Assembly: GCF_943734655.1 (NCBI RefSeq)
Contig: NC_071354.1
Location: 174,874,411-174,938,410 of the forward strand
DNA: 64,000 bases
DNA from: Sabethes cyaneus
Taxonomy: Eukaryota > Arthropoda > Insecta > Diptera > Culicidae
Direction: 5' to 3'
The translations under genes were made by a program, and so were the position numbers. Positions 1 through 11,416 of this stretch are shown in pieces (within the stretch, counting starts at the first letter, position 1; every line of letters starts with the position of its first letter). The notes under the pieces are model-generated. The model was not told the DNA's origin. It saw nothing but the letters and a program-made list of their open reading frames with translations, and searched no databases.

Positions 1-2229
1 TTGATTTTATTGCTGTCGTTATTGTTGCCTTAAACGAAACGCTGCTGCAACGTTTCTCACTGCACCAGAAATACTCAAGTCAGCGAAAACCAGGGGCGTT
101 AATGTACAATACAGTCAGCTGCTAGCGAAATAAGTGAAAAATAAACGGCACAATCTCATTATCTAAATTACCATCTGACGGCTTTTTCGTTTAGTCGTAT
201 CAATGAAGTTCCTTTTAATTAGCGTGATTATTCACTCCTTGAGGCGACGAGTGCAGATCCTTCGCCAGAAGTCAACTAGTCTAGCCGTAAGACCGCCTCC
301 GTCATCGTCAGCTAAAGTGATAACGAAGGGCCATTTTTCGATGAACCACACATACACACAACCGCGGTTAGACCGCGCTGATGTGGATGCAATGATTAAT
401 TACACTTCTTTTTTTGCTATGCATAATGAATAGGTTCGTTTAAGAATAATTACCGGTCGTGATGGTCGGTAATTATGGTATCAGTTTCAAAATCAATCCC
501 GCGATACCCGGAACTGCAGGAGAGTTTCGTTGAAAAGTTTTGCATTACGAACATGAGATGAGCAACTTGTCAATTCATTTATTACCTAAACAAATTCCAG
601 GATCAAAGAATAATAAATGATCAAGTTGATTTAGTTCTAGCATGAATAAAATATCGACGACCGAACGGAAAGTAGTGCCACAGCCTTTGATTTATGAAGC
701 AATATTTCAGGTAAGAAGGACACTGGATTGGTTTATGAAAGTGTGACACAACTGATTTGCAGTATGATCGAGCTAACTGTGACAGTGCGGGACAATGTTT
801 TAACCGCAATTTGTCGACAATCTAATAAATTGTGCAGTGTAAATTAACAGAGCCGTTTAGTCAGGTTGCTTTAAATGAATAATGAGGCATATGCTTTCGT
901 TCTATGTGCGTTTTGACTAGATGCGAAACAGGTTCAATCGCATCCAGTGTCATAAACTGGTAATTTAATTATAGACCATATTGAAATATTTATGAAAAAT
1001 ATGCTTTGAAGAAAACGCTTTGGTACTGTTGATGACAGTTTAATGATCTCACTTCGCATCCTCAAACGGGTTTGAGATTGCTAATTTGCATATAAGGTAG
1101 TTTATAGGACACCATATGAACCGTTGCTTTTCAAGAGATGGTGCTTTTCTAGTGGTAGTAAAATCAAAATTTCTCACTTATCTATGTTTACCTGCCTGAA
1201 AAGCAATCACTAATCAGCCAAGAGCTGAATATGTTTGCGACATTCCAATTCGGAAAAATTAAATTTCGCAACATGAACGCAATAAATAAAAACAATGTTT
1301 ACCAACTATTTATTGGTTCAGGTGCCAAACGTTAACGATAACCACAAAAGAAACTGAGATGCATGAGAGAGTAAGGTTGTTCTGTTGAGTAAATTCATTG
1401 TCGCGCAAAATGCAGCTGTTTCCGAAATGTACAATATGCGTTACGAAGTAACGACATCTGTTGTATTCAACAGGGAAACATTGATAGTTTTAAGCATACT
1501 CTCACGCATGGCGCATGATGAAACACTTGCGCTAACTGCTGTTATTTATTATCAGAAACTAGAGGCGGTGTCCTATTGGAGAACATAGGAGAAAAGTAAA
1601 AAAAAACTTCCTGATTCCTTCCCTAGAGAGATTAGGCCAACTTACGTTTTTCTTTACGAGCTTGCAGGATCGATTTGCGACGAGCATGAAGTAATTTGCA
1701 CGAAAATTTTTGACATAAGTTGGGGCCCTCGCTGAAGCTGTTTGCAGTAGGAATAATGTCCGCAACGACAAATTCCAAACACTCGTATCCTTTCCTCCAC
1801 TATTTGGTTTTCTCTCACTCCTACATATACGTGTCCCAGCTAATGTAATTCTCGTTAGTGACGAAACCGCAAATTACTTCATGGTCATAGTGACACTATG
1901 AACTGAAATTATCCTGACAACAATATGCCTACTGCGTTTCTATACACTTTTAGCATAATTCAGAGAAATTCAAAAAAATTTGACGAATGAAATAAATAAA
2001 TAACAGTACTGTTTGCGTGTCAAACAAACAAAAGATTAGTACCAAAAAGTGTACTCCAGTGGCTACATTTTACCTCCATAGAAATGAATAGCAGTCGAAT
2101 TGCGCTAAGTCTGGCAAATATAGCGGGTGTAGTAAAATTTTTCAATCACTTTATTTGACAAGGTGTGGAAAGTGTTTGGACGGGTATAACATCATGTGGT
2201 CGAGTATTGTCATGATGGTGAATAAAGGC
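1..2229. other. KCNQ intronic sequence, no feature recognised
   Basis: AT-rich DNA to the left of the S4 exon, so presumably intron. The open frames here are short and show no family motif. I searched the minus strand for the S5-pore-S6 block and did not find it. Confidence 0.5.
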
Positions 2230-2231
2230 TA

Positions 2232-2449
2232 CTGTGTTACCTGACTCATAACGAATATACGTTATATACGGGGGAGGGTCTCGTAACTCACAAACTTTGT
2301 GGTTTTTCGTTTAGTTGATCATAAATTCGAATAGAGCATACAAATATGAACTATATAACATAAGAAATTACATGCTTACTCTAAAAATAAAAACATGAGA
2401 GATATTAGAATTTCGGAAATAGGGGTGCGTTATGAGTCAGGTAACACAG
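2232..2449. mobile_element. TA-flanked MITE, 218 bp
   Basis: Perfect terminal inverted repeats, CTGTGTTACCTGACTCATAA at the left and its reverse complement at the right, each bordered by TA (2230-2231 and 2450-2451). The interior is AT-rich and non-coding. This is the layout of a Tc1/mariner-mobilised MITE. Confidence 0.8.
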
Positions 2450-2741
2450 TAGTGTTTAGATTATTCAGAAAATAGGCTCTTCTTGTTGTTGATAGCGGGA
2501 GCGCCGGGGAGTAGTCCCAGTAGGATATGCAAGAGTTTTACAGGTGTTTTTTTATTTGTAAATAGCTTTGCTCGATCTTTTTTTTGCAGTTTAAAACTAA
2601 CGTGCAAAATCCTGTCCTGGAAATTCTAGAGCGGTCACATGCAAACCCCATCAGCGATATATCGGGAGCTGGCAAAAGTGTGGCGCGAATGAATAAAAGT
2701 ACAAAAAAAAACTCTCACGGACGTTCGCCCGCAGTTGAAGG

Positions 2742-3033
2742 TCATTTGAAAAAGTCTGACTGATCCTCACATATCGGATTATGATTTGACGAAAAGGCTA
2801 AATTGTTGAAGGCACGAGAAAGAGAACGATGTCCTTCTGTGTCCATGATTTTGGCTGGTCTTCCACTACCTTGCTTGCGAATAGTTGTTGGGCATTTTAG
2901 GATATGGTAAACAGTCGAATCTGCAACATACTCGCTTTTTAAATGTTGAACCATATACTTTTTGCCGAGATTTCTGTGGCAGTTCGTAGAAGTGTACAAC
3001 GCGCTTCCGAAATGCTTCTTGTTTCGACGCCAT
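2742..3033 (-). pseudogene. Tc1/mariner-type transposase, N-terminal relic
   Basis: From ATGGCGTCG (3033) the minus strand encodes MASKQEAFRKRVVHFYE. After a frameshift the next frame continues LGKKYMVQHLKSEYVADS, TVYHILK and GSGRPAKIMD. This is the paired-like helix-turn-helix DNA-binding half of a Tc1/mariner transposase, including the G-R-P-A-K linker motif. The catalytic DDE/D domain is missing: the frame degrades after about 85 residues. It is an inactive fragment. The C-terminal half of a similar transposase lies at 60.4-60.9 kb on the other strand. Confidence 0.75.
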
Positions 3034-3339
3034 TTTAAGCAAGCAACAAAAAGAGAAAAGGAGGAGACACAGAGCTAACACATACATACTCTCATTTCTC
3101 TCTGAGCTTGTTTGTTGTTGAGTATAGGAGTCCCGAAAAAATTCCAAAATTTTAGTTGTCCCCCGTTATGTGAGAACGGTGTATGGAGGAGAAGGATGAA
3201 TCACTGGCACAGCTCTTCGGCGAACTCAGTATCTGGAAACTGGAAAGATACAATGGGTGTCACATGTTGTTAGAATAGATAACAACTCCGCACTCCGGCA
3301 CCTAAATATATCAAGAACGGCTCAAGCAATTCACTTGAT

Positions 3340-3462
3340 TCTTTTTACCTTTGTTATACAATATAACAAAGGTTTAGGAATTGGTCGAAAAACATGAAGT
3401 CGATCTGAGGCCCGGAGGGCCGTGTCACATATACCAATCGATCAGGTTCGACGAATGAGCAA

Positions 3463-3512
<50 letters not shown>

Positions 3513-4080
3513 TATGTGTGTGCGCTTCAATTTTCAATCGCCTATTTCTCGGAGATGGCTGAACCGATTCGTCTGCTATAACTTTTATTTGAAAGGTATT
3601 TTTACCTAGTATATCACTATTAAATGGTTTCGTGGTCTGACTTTTAGTTTAAAAGTTATAAGCAAAAATGTGAAAATTACGTGACACGATTTTCTCCGGA
3701 ACCACATAACCGATTTCATCGATCTTAGTACCAAATAAAAGCTCTTACTATTGCTAAATTTCACGCCAATTTTTATTGAAAACAAACAAGTGGTTTAAAA
3801 GTTATGCTTAAAAAACCAGTTTTGACAAGGTTCAAATGATCGCCTGTTTCTCAGAGATGGCCAAACCGATTTACGTGCTATTAGTTTCATTTGGCAGATA
3901 ATATAGCCGGATAGATCACTATTGAATGGTTTTTTGATTGGATGTTTAGTTTGAAAGTTATGAGTAATTCAATACACCACACCAAAATTAACAATAATTT
4001 ATAATGATTTTAACCAAGAAAAATAACCTAATTTCAATTATTTTAATGTCAAACGAGAGGTTTTCACACTACGAATATAT
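3340..4080. repeat. Microsatellite-headed interspersed repeat with ~150 bp internal units
   Basis: The head is a near-perfect palindrome (ACCTTTGTTATA / TATAACAAAGGT, 3349-3375), followed by a conserved-looking block (GGAGGGCCGTGTCACATATA) and a (TG)n run at 3465-3522. Then three diverged units begin near 3541, 3693 and 3841, each carrying a version of TCTCGGAGATGGCTGAACCG and a 'flat' AT-rich tail. The pattern of hairpin, dinucleotide tract and ~150 bp units resembles dipteran microsatellite-initiating (mini-me/Helentron-type) elements. Confidence 0.6.
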
Positions 4081-4122
4081 ATGCAAAATTTCATAAGAAT
4101 TGGTTTTACCGGTCAAAAGATA

Positions 4123-4720
4123 TTAACCCTCGAACACTCGCGCCAACTTTTATAACACGGTTACTCGCGCGCACAATAGCCCAAAACCAAAGAAAACGTG
4201 CGCACTAGAATTTTGACTAGGAAAACTTGGTTTTAAGTTTATCGAACCTTTGGAAGAGTTTCTTGAAATTGAAAGCTCTATCGTCTGGTAGAATTTGAAT
4301 TTTGATTAATCCCCCTAAAAGTGAAATAAAAAAATTATTTTCCTTCAGTTTCAATATAACACATTGATGTGTTCTGCAAAGTTTTAGAGCATATTATTAC
4401 AAGAAATTTTGCTGAAGACAGTAACCTTCTATCTCTTCAACGAAGAGATCTTATTTATTGTATATGAATCTGAAAAATCAGTTTTTCTACTTTAGCTCTT
4501 TTTGTAATTGTTGTATGACTTTTTCATGTATTACAAAGTTGTATGAATAATAAAAATACACAACTTTGCTGAACATAGTATACCTCTATGTTTCCTTGTT
4601 TACTGTGTATTGTCTCATAACAAGTTTACTGAAGAATATACGTTAGTATATACGTAATATACGATTTGTAACTTTATAACAATATGGCATTCAAAAACCT
4701 ACACATGTTGTACAAAATAC
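4123..4720. mobile_element. TTAA-type element fragment
   Basis: Begins TTAACCCTCGAACACTCGCG, a TTAA followed by CCC as in piggyBac-type termini. Near 4722 a partial inverted match (GCGTGAGTAACCG ... AAAGTTAA) may be the degenerated other end. A related inverted end lies at 40972-41025. The interior has no recognisable transposase. Confidence 0.4.
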
Positions 4721-6879
4721 AACAGCGTGAGTAACCGAAAGTTAATAAAAATTGATGAAATTTATTCAAGAAAACTTTATTGTTGTGAATCAAATAGAAT
4801 GGCATTACAGGAAATTATGCATAGTTCAAAAACTTATAAACTAGACCTTTACTACGCAATGCATATGTTAAAGAATAATATTTCATCTTACAACTCACTT
4901 TTACTTGGACTTACCCTCATTAGTAACAACTTACTCAGCAATTTCATGAGAAAAGGAACTATCAAAATTTATAAGTGCTTCTATTTGGTTCAAATTTTGT
5001 AAACTTATTCAATTTCCAAAAATTTCATGTAAGCCAAACGTGTCGATTTCTATCTCAAATAGCAAGTAAGATCGTATAACAAAGTTTCCGTTCACCACTA
5101 GGTGGATTAAATCAGGTTTTTTGTTTAAAAGCTAATAAAATTATCTTGTCTTTGACCCATTCTTTTTTCGATATTGCTATTTATGTATTTTTTAGAAACG
5201 TTTAAAGTCAATCTTTCGTCCAAAAAACGAACTTTTATGTTTGAATGACCGCCATTTTGTTGTGCGTTCGAATTAAAAAAAGGATGGGCCAAAGACAAGG
5301 TAATTTAATGTACTTTCATATCCTTTTGAAATTTTTCATTTCGGCTAAGCCACCGAGCGCCACTCCATGGCACCGCAAATCATATTTTTTTTCGAATGAT
5401 CATGTTCAAAGAGCCGTAGGGGAGAGGGGAAGAGGTTCACATATGAAAACAAAATAGTAAATATTAGTATAAAATGCAATGGTCAGAATGCAAAACACCC
5501 AAATCGATTCGCTTTTCGCGTTATCGAGAAAAAAATATTTGAAATAAGGCAAAAATATGGTGTACAAAGTACTATGCCCCTTTAATGGTCCGATCTCTTC
5601 TGATATCATCAGATATAGTAGACTACTACAGGACGAAATCGATTATCAGGAGTCTTTACATTTTTTCATAACTGCAAAATGTTTCACCCCAAAAGTTGTT
5701 TCCTCAGATGTCATATCCTTTTCAGCACCAGAGGACAAACTGGTTTTTCCTTATTCCTTTAACCGCAGAAAGTCAGTTGATTCGAAATTTAATTCCGACT
5801 GTATTTTATCCTAAGAAGGTCCCTGATAAACAAGCAAGTCTCATTTTAATCTCATTATACAGGAAAAGAAGAACCTCAACAATGGTTAATCTGATCCAGT
5901 TAATTTATGATTCTCAGTCCAGGATTGCATCAAGCAACAAACAAAAGAAATGTATGATAAATTTGTGTCACGAAGCACACAAGAAATAAATCCTTTCTTG
6001 CCCATTCTTTAAACCGTCACGCTGTGAATTGAATTGAAATTCCAAACAAGATTTCACAAATTATATGGCATCTTTCCCGCTGCCACAAATCCAGTGATTG
6101 ATCCTATCTAAATAAAAAGATGACAGCATCCTGAGTGATGTTTCCGTTCAAGTACTTATCATGAAAGCTGCGTTGCTCGCGAAACGAATGTTCATTCGAT
6201 TTAACTGAAATCGATTGCGGTGATTCGTTTTGAGGTAAAAACCGGTTCCTCATCGACCTATATATATTTACGAAAGAAGATACATATTTATGGGGGAGCA
6301 AATTTTGTCGATTCAATGCCTGTAAATTGAGAAATACCCTTACACTTGATTCGATCCACACCCCGTCCCTAATTCTTCTATATGCGAGTGGGGAAAGGAC
6401 AAACCGCGGAAAGGCATAGATTGCGTGCTGTCTGCTGCTATCTGCTGCTATTACGAACCAGAGTGCACAGCGGCGTGTGTAATGTGATGACTTTTTCGAT
6501 TTTCCACTTTCAAACAGAGAACATAATGCTTTTCCATCAAAGCGTGCAGAAAGGAAAATCAATAGCGTCTTTTGATGAGCAGCCTAGAAAAAGGCGCAGG
6601 GAATTTGACAACTTTGTTTCTTTGCTGTTCTTTTCGATGCTCTCGAAAAACTTGACAATAAACGATGATAACGAGGGACAACGAAATACAACACTTTGGC
6701 TGGGAGGACCGACAGATGAAAGTTGATGCCGAAGTGCCGATGCAGTAAAGACTTATTTTAAATCGATTGGATGGAATAACCAATTCAACGTAAAGTTTTT
6801 ATAATGAACCATTTGTAGTACTTTTTAAAGTGTTGACTTCCCTGAACTTGTTTGGATGAAAGTTACTCCGCATACTTAC
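4721..6879. other. KCNQ intronic sequence, no feature recognised
   Basis: Donor-side intron after the S4 exon. Several open frames of 60-150 codons occur on both strands (for example 6562-6104 minus) without family motifs or plausible splice pairing. Nothing is called. Confidence 0.45.
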
Positions 6880-7055
6880 TTGTCTATGAGCATAAACGAC
6901 GCTCCCTAGTAGTTTCCACGTGCCACCACGACGGTCCATTCGCACCATCCGAAGGATTTGAAAGAATCGCAGGCCACGCAATGCACTCGCCGCAAAGACC
7001 TGGCCAGACGATCGCATCACAAGTATCGCTATCGAGGCAACTATCGTCACTACAT
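6880..7055 (-). CDS. KCNQ: KCNQ (Kv7) potassium channel exon, S3, S4 voltage sensor and S4-S5 linker
   Basis: The 176 bp exon has acceptor ctcacccacag and donor gtaagtatg. It encodes S3 (DVVTIVASIAILV), a short S3-S4 loop (MRSSGQVFAAS), S4 (ALRGLRFFQILRMVRMDRR) and the S4-S5 linker (GGTWKLLGSVVYAHRQ). S4 shows the Arg-every-third-residue ladder with Gln at the third position, a Kv7 signature (R, R, Q, R, R). From memory the homologous vertebrate KCNQ2-5 exon is also 176 bp. The exon ends on a complete codon, so the next exon should begin in phase 0 with the S5 block (E-L-I-T-T-like). No such exon, and no GYGD pore sequence, was found on the minus strand of bases 1-6879; the pore and C-terminal exons should lie to the left of the window. 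The intron before this exon is only 110 bp. Confidence 0.97.
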
Positions 7056-7165
7056 CTGTGGGTGAGAGGAGGTGTCGCAAGGGAGGAAACGGTGAATATC
7101 GTCAATAAAAAAAGATGGCAACGGATAACGATAAAAAAAAGTGTGCAACTCAGTCAGGCACGTAC

Positions 7166-7248
7166 CTATAATACAAAAAGGCCGTTTCAAAAATTTCAGC
7201 CTCCCGACGGCTCCTTGGTATCGTGAGCGACATCCTGATGACCATAAT
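7166..7248 (-). CDS. KCNQ: KCNQ (Kv7) potassium channel exon, S2-S3 linker
   Basis: A short 83 bp exon (acceptor cgttccag, donor gtacgt) found by its conserved linker: after the split Arg codon it reads LWSSGCRSRYQGAVGRLKF and then LKRPFCII, ending in G of an Asp codon completed by the next exon. W-S-x-G-C-R-S-R-Y-Q-G followed by R-P-F-C-I-I-D is the Kv7 intracellular S2-S3 linker, a basic segment involved in PIP2 interaction in the family. It is too short to stand out as an open reading frame and was located by searching the gap between the S2 and S3 exons. Both junction phases agree (CG|A and G|AT). Confidence 0.95.
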
Positions 7249-9372
7249 CTGGAACGAATGGGGGAAGATAGTTATTTGAAACTAATTGATATTATTGCGA
7301 TTTAATAATAGTGGAGTGACATTTCTCATCTCATTGTTTATTTAATTGACGGCAATCGAACAAAATGATTTGTTCATTCTATAATTAGTGAATGAAAGAG
7401 CAATTCAATTACTCTAGAAAGCGTAATACATTATCTGTTATTCATGGAATGCATTTGTTTTCTGTAATTGGAACCGTATTGTTATCGACTAAATATAGTA
7501 AATGTTATGTACGTGGAAATAAACAACTGCAAAGATAAAATTTCGCATGTTTCTAGAATGGTGATTCTAGAATTGCATTTTATTTTGAATACAACTGCAG
7601 CTAAGCGTCTTAGGTCGTCGATATTAGTCATAGAATCAATCCTGATTGCATCACATATCCCCGCATTTTAATAAACCGACTTGAAGTGACCATTGTAGGG
7701 GATATAAACTCAATCTAGTTGGTTCACAAAGGATATCTAGTACTGCGATGCCCCACTTCGTCCAGTCAGCGTAGTAGTCTTGCATTGTATTTGTACGAGA
7801 ATGCCTTCGTTCCCACGAGGTTCGTCATCGATTTTCTTATTCATGCAATATTGTAAGAAAATCTGCATCGTACCATTTTATGAGCAGCTGTCGTGGTGCT
7901 CGGATTGCAGAAAAAAAACGGAGTTCAGCATTTAAATGGCTAGAGCCTTCATGTTTTCAGATAGTATGACAACAAAGAAATCACTTTTGAAGCTGAAGAT
8001 AAGATTTTTTATGGTGCAATGAACATTTGAGTGCAATATTACGGTTTTTATGCCAGTCATATACGGGAAAAAAATTAAGTTTGAGGCAACTGTGCATATT
8101 ACCTCAAACCACCAATTCATTCGACAGCGAACGTAACTAGTTAAGGAACCTTTTCTAAATCACAATAAAAACTCATGAATTTGCTAATAAGTCAACAGCT
8201 TTTTGTTTGACTGTCTTTGCTTCGATAGAAAGTCCGTGGCATTCGAATTAATAAAAGTCTTGCATGACTAGTGTCCATAAGAAATTCCGTTAACGAACAG
8301 CCCATTCCTGGACACGTGGCAGAAACCAACCATTCCGGTCGGAAAGGTCTCGTAAAAGTTCATTCTCTGGGACGGTTTATGTTGTTGGCCGACAAACCGT
8401 CGGGGTAAACAACGATTTGACGGACATGCCACCAAATGGCCCGGCTGGCTGCAAGGACAACGTCAATCAATGGACGGAAGCAGTTATCGACCGTAGAAGG
8501 TAAACAAAGCCTGCACCACTGATGAACTCGTTTGGGTAATGTGAATTATTTAGTGTTCACAAATTGGTTATTAGTGGGCTTTACTGAACGTACACCCAAA
8601 ATATAGCACGGTTTGATGAAATAAAATACTGTGCAGTCAGCATTATTGCAGTGACTCCGTTAAAGAATGTGTAATAAAACACGTTTATCTTTTTAGTTAA
8701 TATTAAATGGATCTTTTTCTAGTTTTCTCACAGAAAACCACAAAAATGTGTTTAAATAGGTTCGACACTGATATGAAAATCGAGAGAAAACTGAAAGTGG
8801 GAAAATGTCATGCTTAAAAAGATGATTATCGGAATTTGTGAGCTTATTTTCAGTCAATTCAATACAGTTTATAGCTTTGAAACAAATGTTTAACGTTCGC
8901 TGTGAAACCAAAAGCACACACGTCCACCAAAGACCAGGCCATTCAAAATTGCAAACATAGCTAAAATCAATGATTGAATGATAGCGTCCTTGTTCCGGTG
9001 TGCTCTCACGTACACGTATAGGCTCGACGCCTACATGTTCGTCCAACAACAGGTTATCAATCTAGTTCAGCGTTCCCCCTGGGGCAGCTGTCGACCGGTC
9101 AATAATTGCCGTGTCCTCTGTTCATAAAATTTATTGATCAGACGGCAAATTATGAACCATCCATCACGGCGCGGACGGGACAGCGAAGCAACAAATATCA
9201 ACAGTCATAATTTACAGGCTCAATTACAAACATACGTCGGCAGTTCTCGGAACCATTCCTAGCCAGCCAGCCAGCGCCTGGCAGCCGGTTCTGACTCCCA
9301 TCGTCAATGAGGCATAGAATGGGTTGTAAACGTTTCACACATACATAGAATGGTTAATTTGCAATAACTTAC
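7249..9372. other. KCNQ intron between S2 and S2-S3 linker exons
   Basis: A 2,124 bp intron. Two locally GC-richer blocks (about 8290-8530 and 9060-9300, the latter with CAGCCAGCCAGCG) stand out against AT-rich surroundings and could be conserved intronic regulatory DNA. No coding or repeat signature was identified. Confidence 0.4.
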
Positions 9373-9507
9373 CGTAGGAAGAACTCGATCGAAAACCATA
9401 CAACTACGACGATTTCCATGACGAATAAGATGGCGATTGCTTGTAGCTCGTATTCCTGAATAGTTGAGAAGACACTTAAGGCCAAACATGTGAACACCAT
9501 GAAGAAT
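9373..9507 (-). CDS. KCNQ: KCNQ (Kv7) potassium channel exon, S1 and S2
   Basis: The 135 bp exon has acceptor tatttccag and donor gtaagt. Translated in the phase set by the upstream exon it reads FFMVFTCLALSVFSTIQEYE (S1 and start of the S1-S2 loop), then AIAILFVMEIVVVVWFSIEF (S2, with the acidic residues of the voltage-sensor charge-transfer region), ending FFL plus CG of an Arg codon. CLALSVFSTI and MEIVVVVWF are hallmarks of Kv7 S1 and S2. The preceding intron is 19,347 bp and contains several repeat elements; the following intron is 2,124 bp. Together with the next exon it totals 218 bp. From memory this equals the sum of the two corresponding vertebrate KCNQ2 exons, implying conserved length but a shifted intron. 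Confidence 0.96.
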
Positions 9508-9874
9508 CTGGAAATAGACACAAAGAGAACGAACGTTAGACATTAGTTTATTGTTATTCTTTCTTTATCGGGAGCTAATTCTGCCTTCGAGGGCAAGGTA
9601 ATCAGCAAACATACTTGTTGGTCCACAGGAAGAGATTATTTAGTAGTCTATTAGCTGAGTTGACATCTTTAGTCGATTTGACAGTGTCAATAGGGAACCA
9701 TACATTGTTGAGTTGAACTCAAGCTTGTCGTAGTTTATTTACAGTTGACACATTCCACGCATTTAAAACTGCATATTTCAACTCATATTATATCTACTGG
9801 ATATGAAAAAGTTATTGTTGAACTATAAATAAACGTGGTACGTAGTTCTCAATCAAATTAGCATACAGAACGTT

Positions 9875-10376
9875 ACTCTCTAAAAAATCGACACGTCCCA
9901 TCCAAGAGAAAAATCATGTAAACTTCGATACAGCAATACTCGGGTACTTTTTCATTTCGACGTATCTGCAAATGAGAGATTCTCTTCGTGTCTCCCCTCT
10001 TCCGCTTTTTACGGCGAAACTAATGCATTGAAAAGAAAATTTTCATCAAAACATTTGGCTAGCTTAGTGTCTCCGGCAACCGATTTATGCAAAGCTGATG
10101 TGTCAAAATGCATTAGTATCGCCGTAAACAGCGGGAGAGAGGAGACACGAAGAGAATCTCTCATTTGCAGATACGTCGAAATGAAAAAGTACCCGAGAAT
10201 TTACATGAACTTCAGTTACTGGTTAATAGGAAAAGTTAATAAAATTTACTGGGATGGCACGTAAATTGGATAGTATGAGTGCAAGCTACCAATAATTCTC
10301 ATGAACATGAAAAGTGCAGTGGATGAGAATTACCTATGTTTTGAAGTAAATTTTACGTACCGATTTTTTCTAGTGT
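9875..10376. mobile_element. Foldback MITE, about 500 bp
   Basis: The ends are similar in inverted orientation (ACTCTCTAAAAAATCGACAC and ACACTAGAAAAAATCGGTAC). Inside, arms of about 115 bp (near 9915-10030 and 10106-10218) are almost perfect inverted copies; both contain TTTCGACGTATCTGCAAATG and a GTGTCTCC block, around a ~75 bp loop. Non-coding. Confidence 0.7.
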
Positions 10377-10399
10377 AAGCCTAAGGAATTTAGGCATAC

Positions 10400-11250
10400 G
10401 AACATTGGGCATTATGGGGGTTAAGCATAGTGTACGATAGGAATAAAGGATGATAGGCATAATGGACGTTAAGCATAGTGTACGATAAGAATAATGGACG
10501 ATAGGCATAATTGACATTTCTTATGAATATGTACTTGAGCCAATCATCGCTCTGTCACAAGTCACAACACAATAAGGACCGCGTCCGTCCATTTAACATA
10601 AATTCCTTTGGCATAACGTCGTTTGTCATAACGTCACTTCTCATAAAAACATTGGTATAAACATTAGGGACCATTTGGCAGAGAAACATTTAGCATAATT
10701 CTGTAAAAGCATTCCATACTTTATGACTTTTCATGCATGATTCAGGGCGAGACGACCGCATACCTTGAGTATTGCTGGTGATTCGCAATCGGAAGCGCCG
10801 TTTCCTATTTTCTAGGACTGACTTTTGTTAGTTTTCTCTAGCCTTCGACTCACCGGGCTGCCATCGAACGGCCAAAATTCAAACGGCCGAATTTCAACAA
10901 TTTTTACAGAGGGCCAAAATTGTATTTGTTCGAATCACGAAAGGCCAAAGCCCTATCTGGTTGAATCACAAAAGACCGAAATACGAAAAACCGAACCCCT
11001 ACGTGGCTGCAACTCCCCAAAAACTATTTTCTTGAATAATACCCCCCGCAGAAATCACCTCTATTTATAGTAGATGCATTAAATTTCCAAGGATTACTGA
11101 CTGGTAGGTGCTATCCCTTAGTTGAATCCGAACGAGCGGTAGTGACTAAGGACAGTATATATCCAACATTTGAGCAGGTCGAAGGTCGCGAATATTTTTT
11201 TTTGACATTCGGCCATTTGTGTTTCGGCCGTTTGTGATTCGGCCGTTAGA
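10400..11250. repeat. Degenerate short repeats (CATAATG and CGGCCGAA types)
   Basis: A ~49 bp unit (GTTAAGCATAGTGTACGATA ...) occurs twice in tandem at 10420 and 10469. Then CATAACGTC/CATAATT variants follow (10600-10700). Next come several AACGGCC-AAA variants in one orientation (10866-10990) and TTCGGCCGTTT variants in the other (11205-11245). A block at 10741-10800 (CAATCGGAAGCGCCG) recurs at 13596-13650 (CGTCGGAAGCGCCG), suggesting these sequences belong to the same composite element as the array that follows. Confidence 0.5.
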
Positions 11251-11321
11251 TCTACTTTAGATAACTGACTTCCATTATAGTTTGGTTCGATCCGCGAGTC
11301 CCCCAGCTTAGGTGAAAACAA

Positions 11322-11374
11322 ACCCCAGCTAGCATTTTCATGTGTATATCTATCTATACCTATAAAGAAGGATT

Positions 11375-11416
<42 letters not shown>

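Noticed and set aside
6104..6562. 152-codon minus-strand frame next to the KCNQ S4 exon
   Set aside because: Tested as the missing S5-pore exon; it lacks ELITT-like S5 text, the WWG block and GYGD, and has no matching acceptor phase.
9304..9543. 79-codon minus frame over the S1-S2 exon
   Set aside because: Wrong frame; the exon's true frame, set by splice phase, gives the KCNQ S1 and S2 segments.
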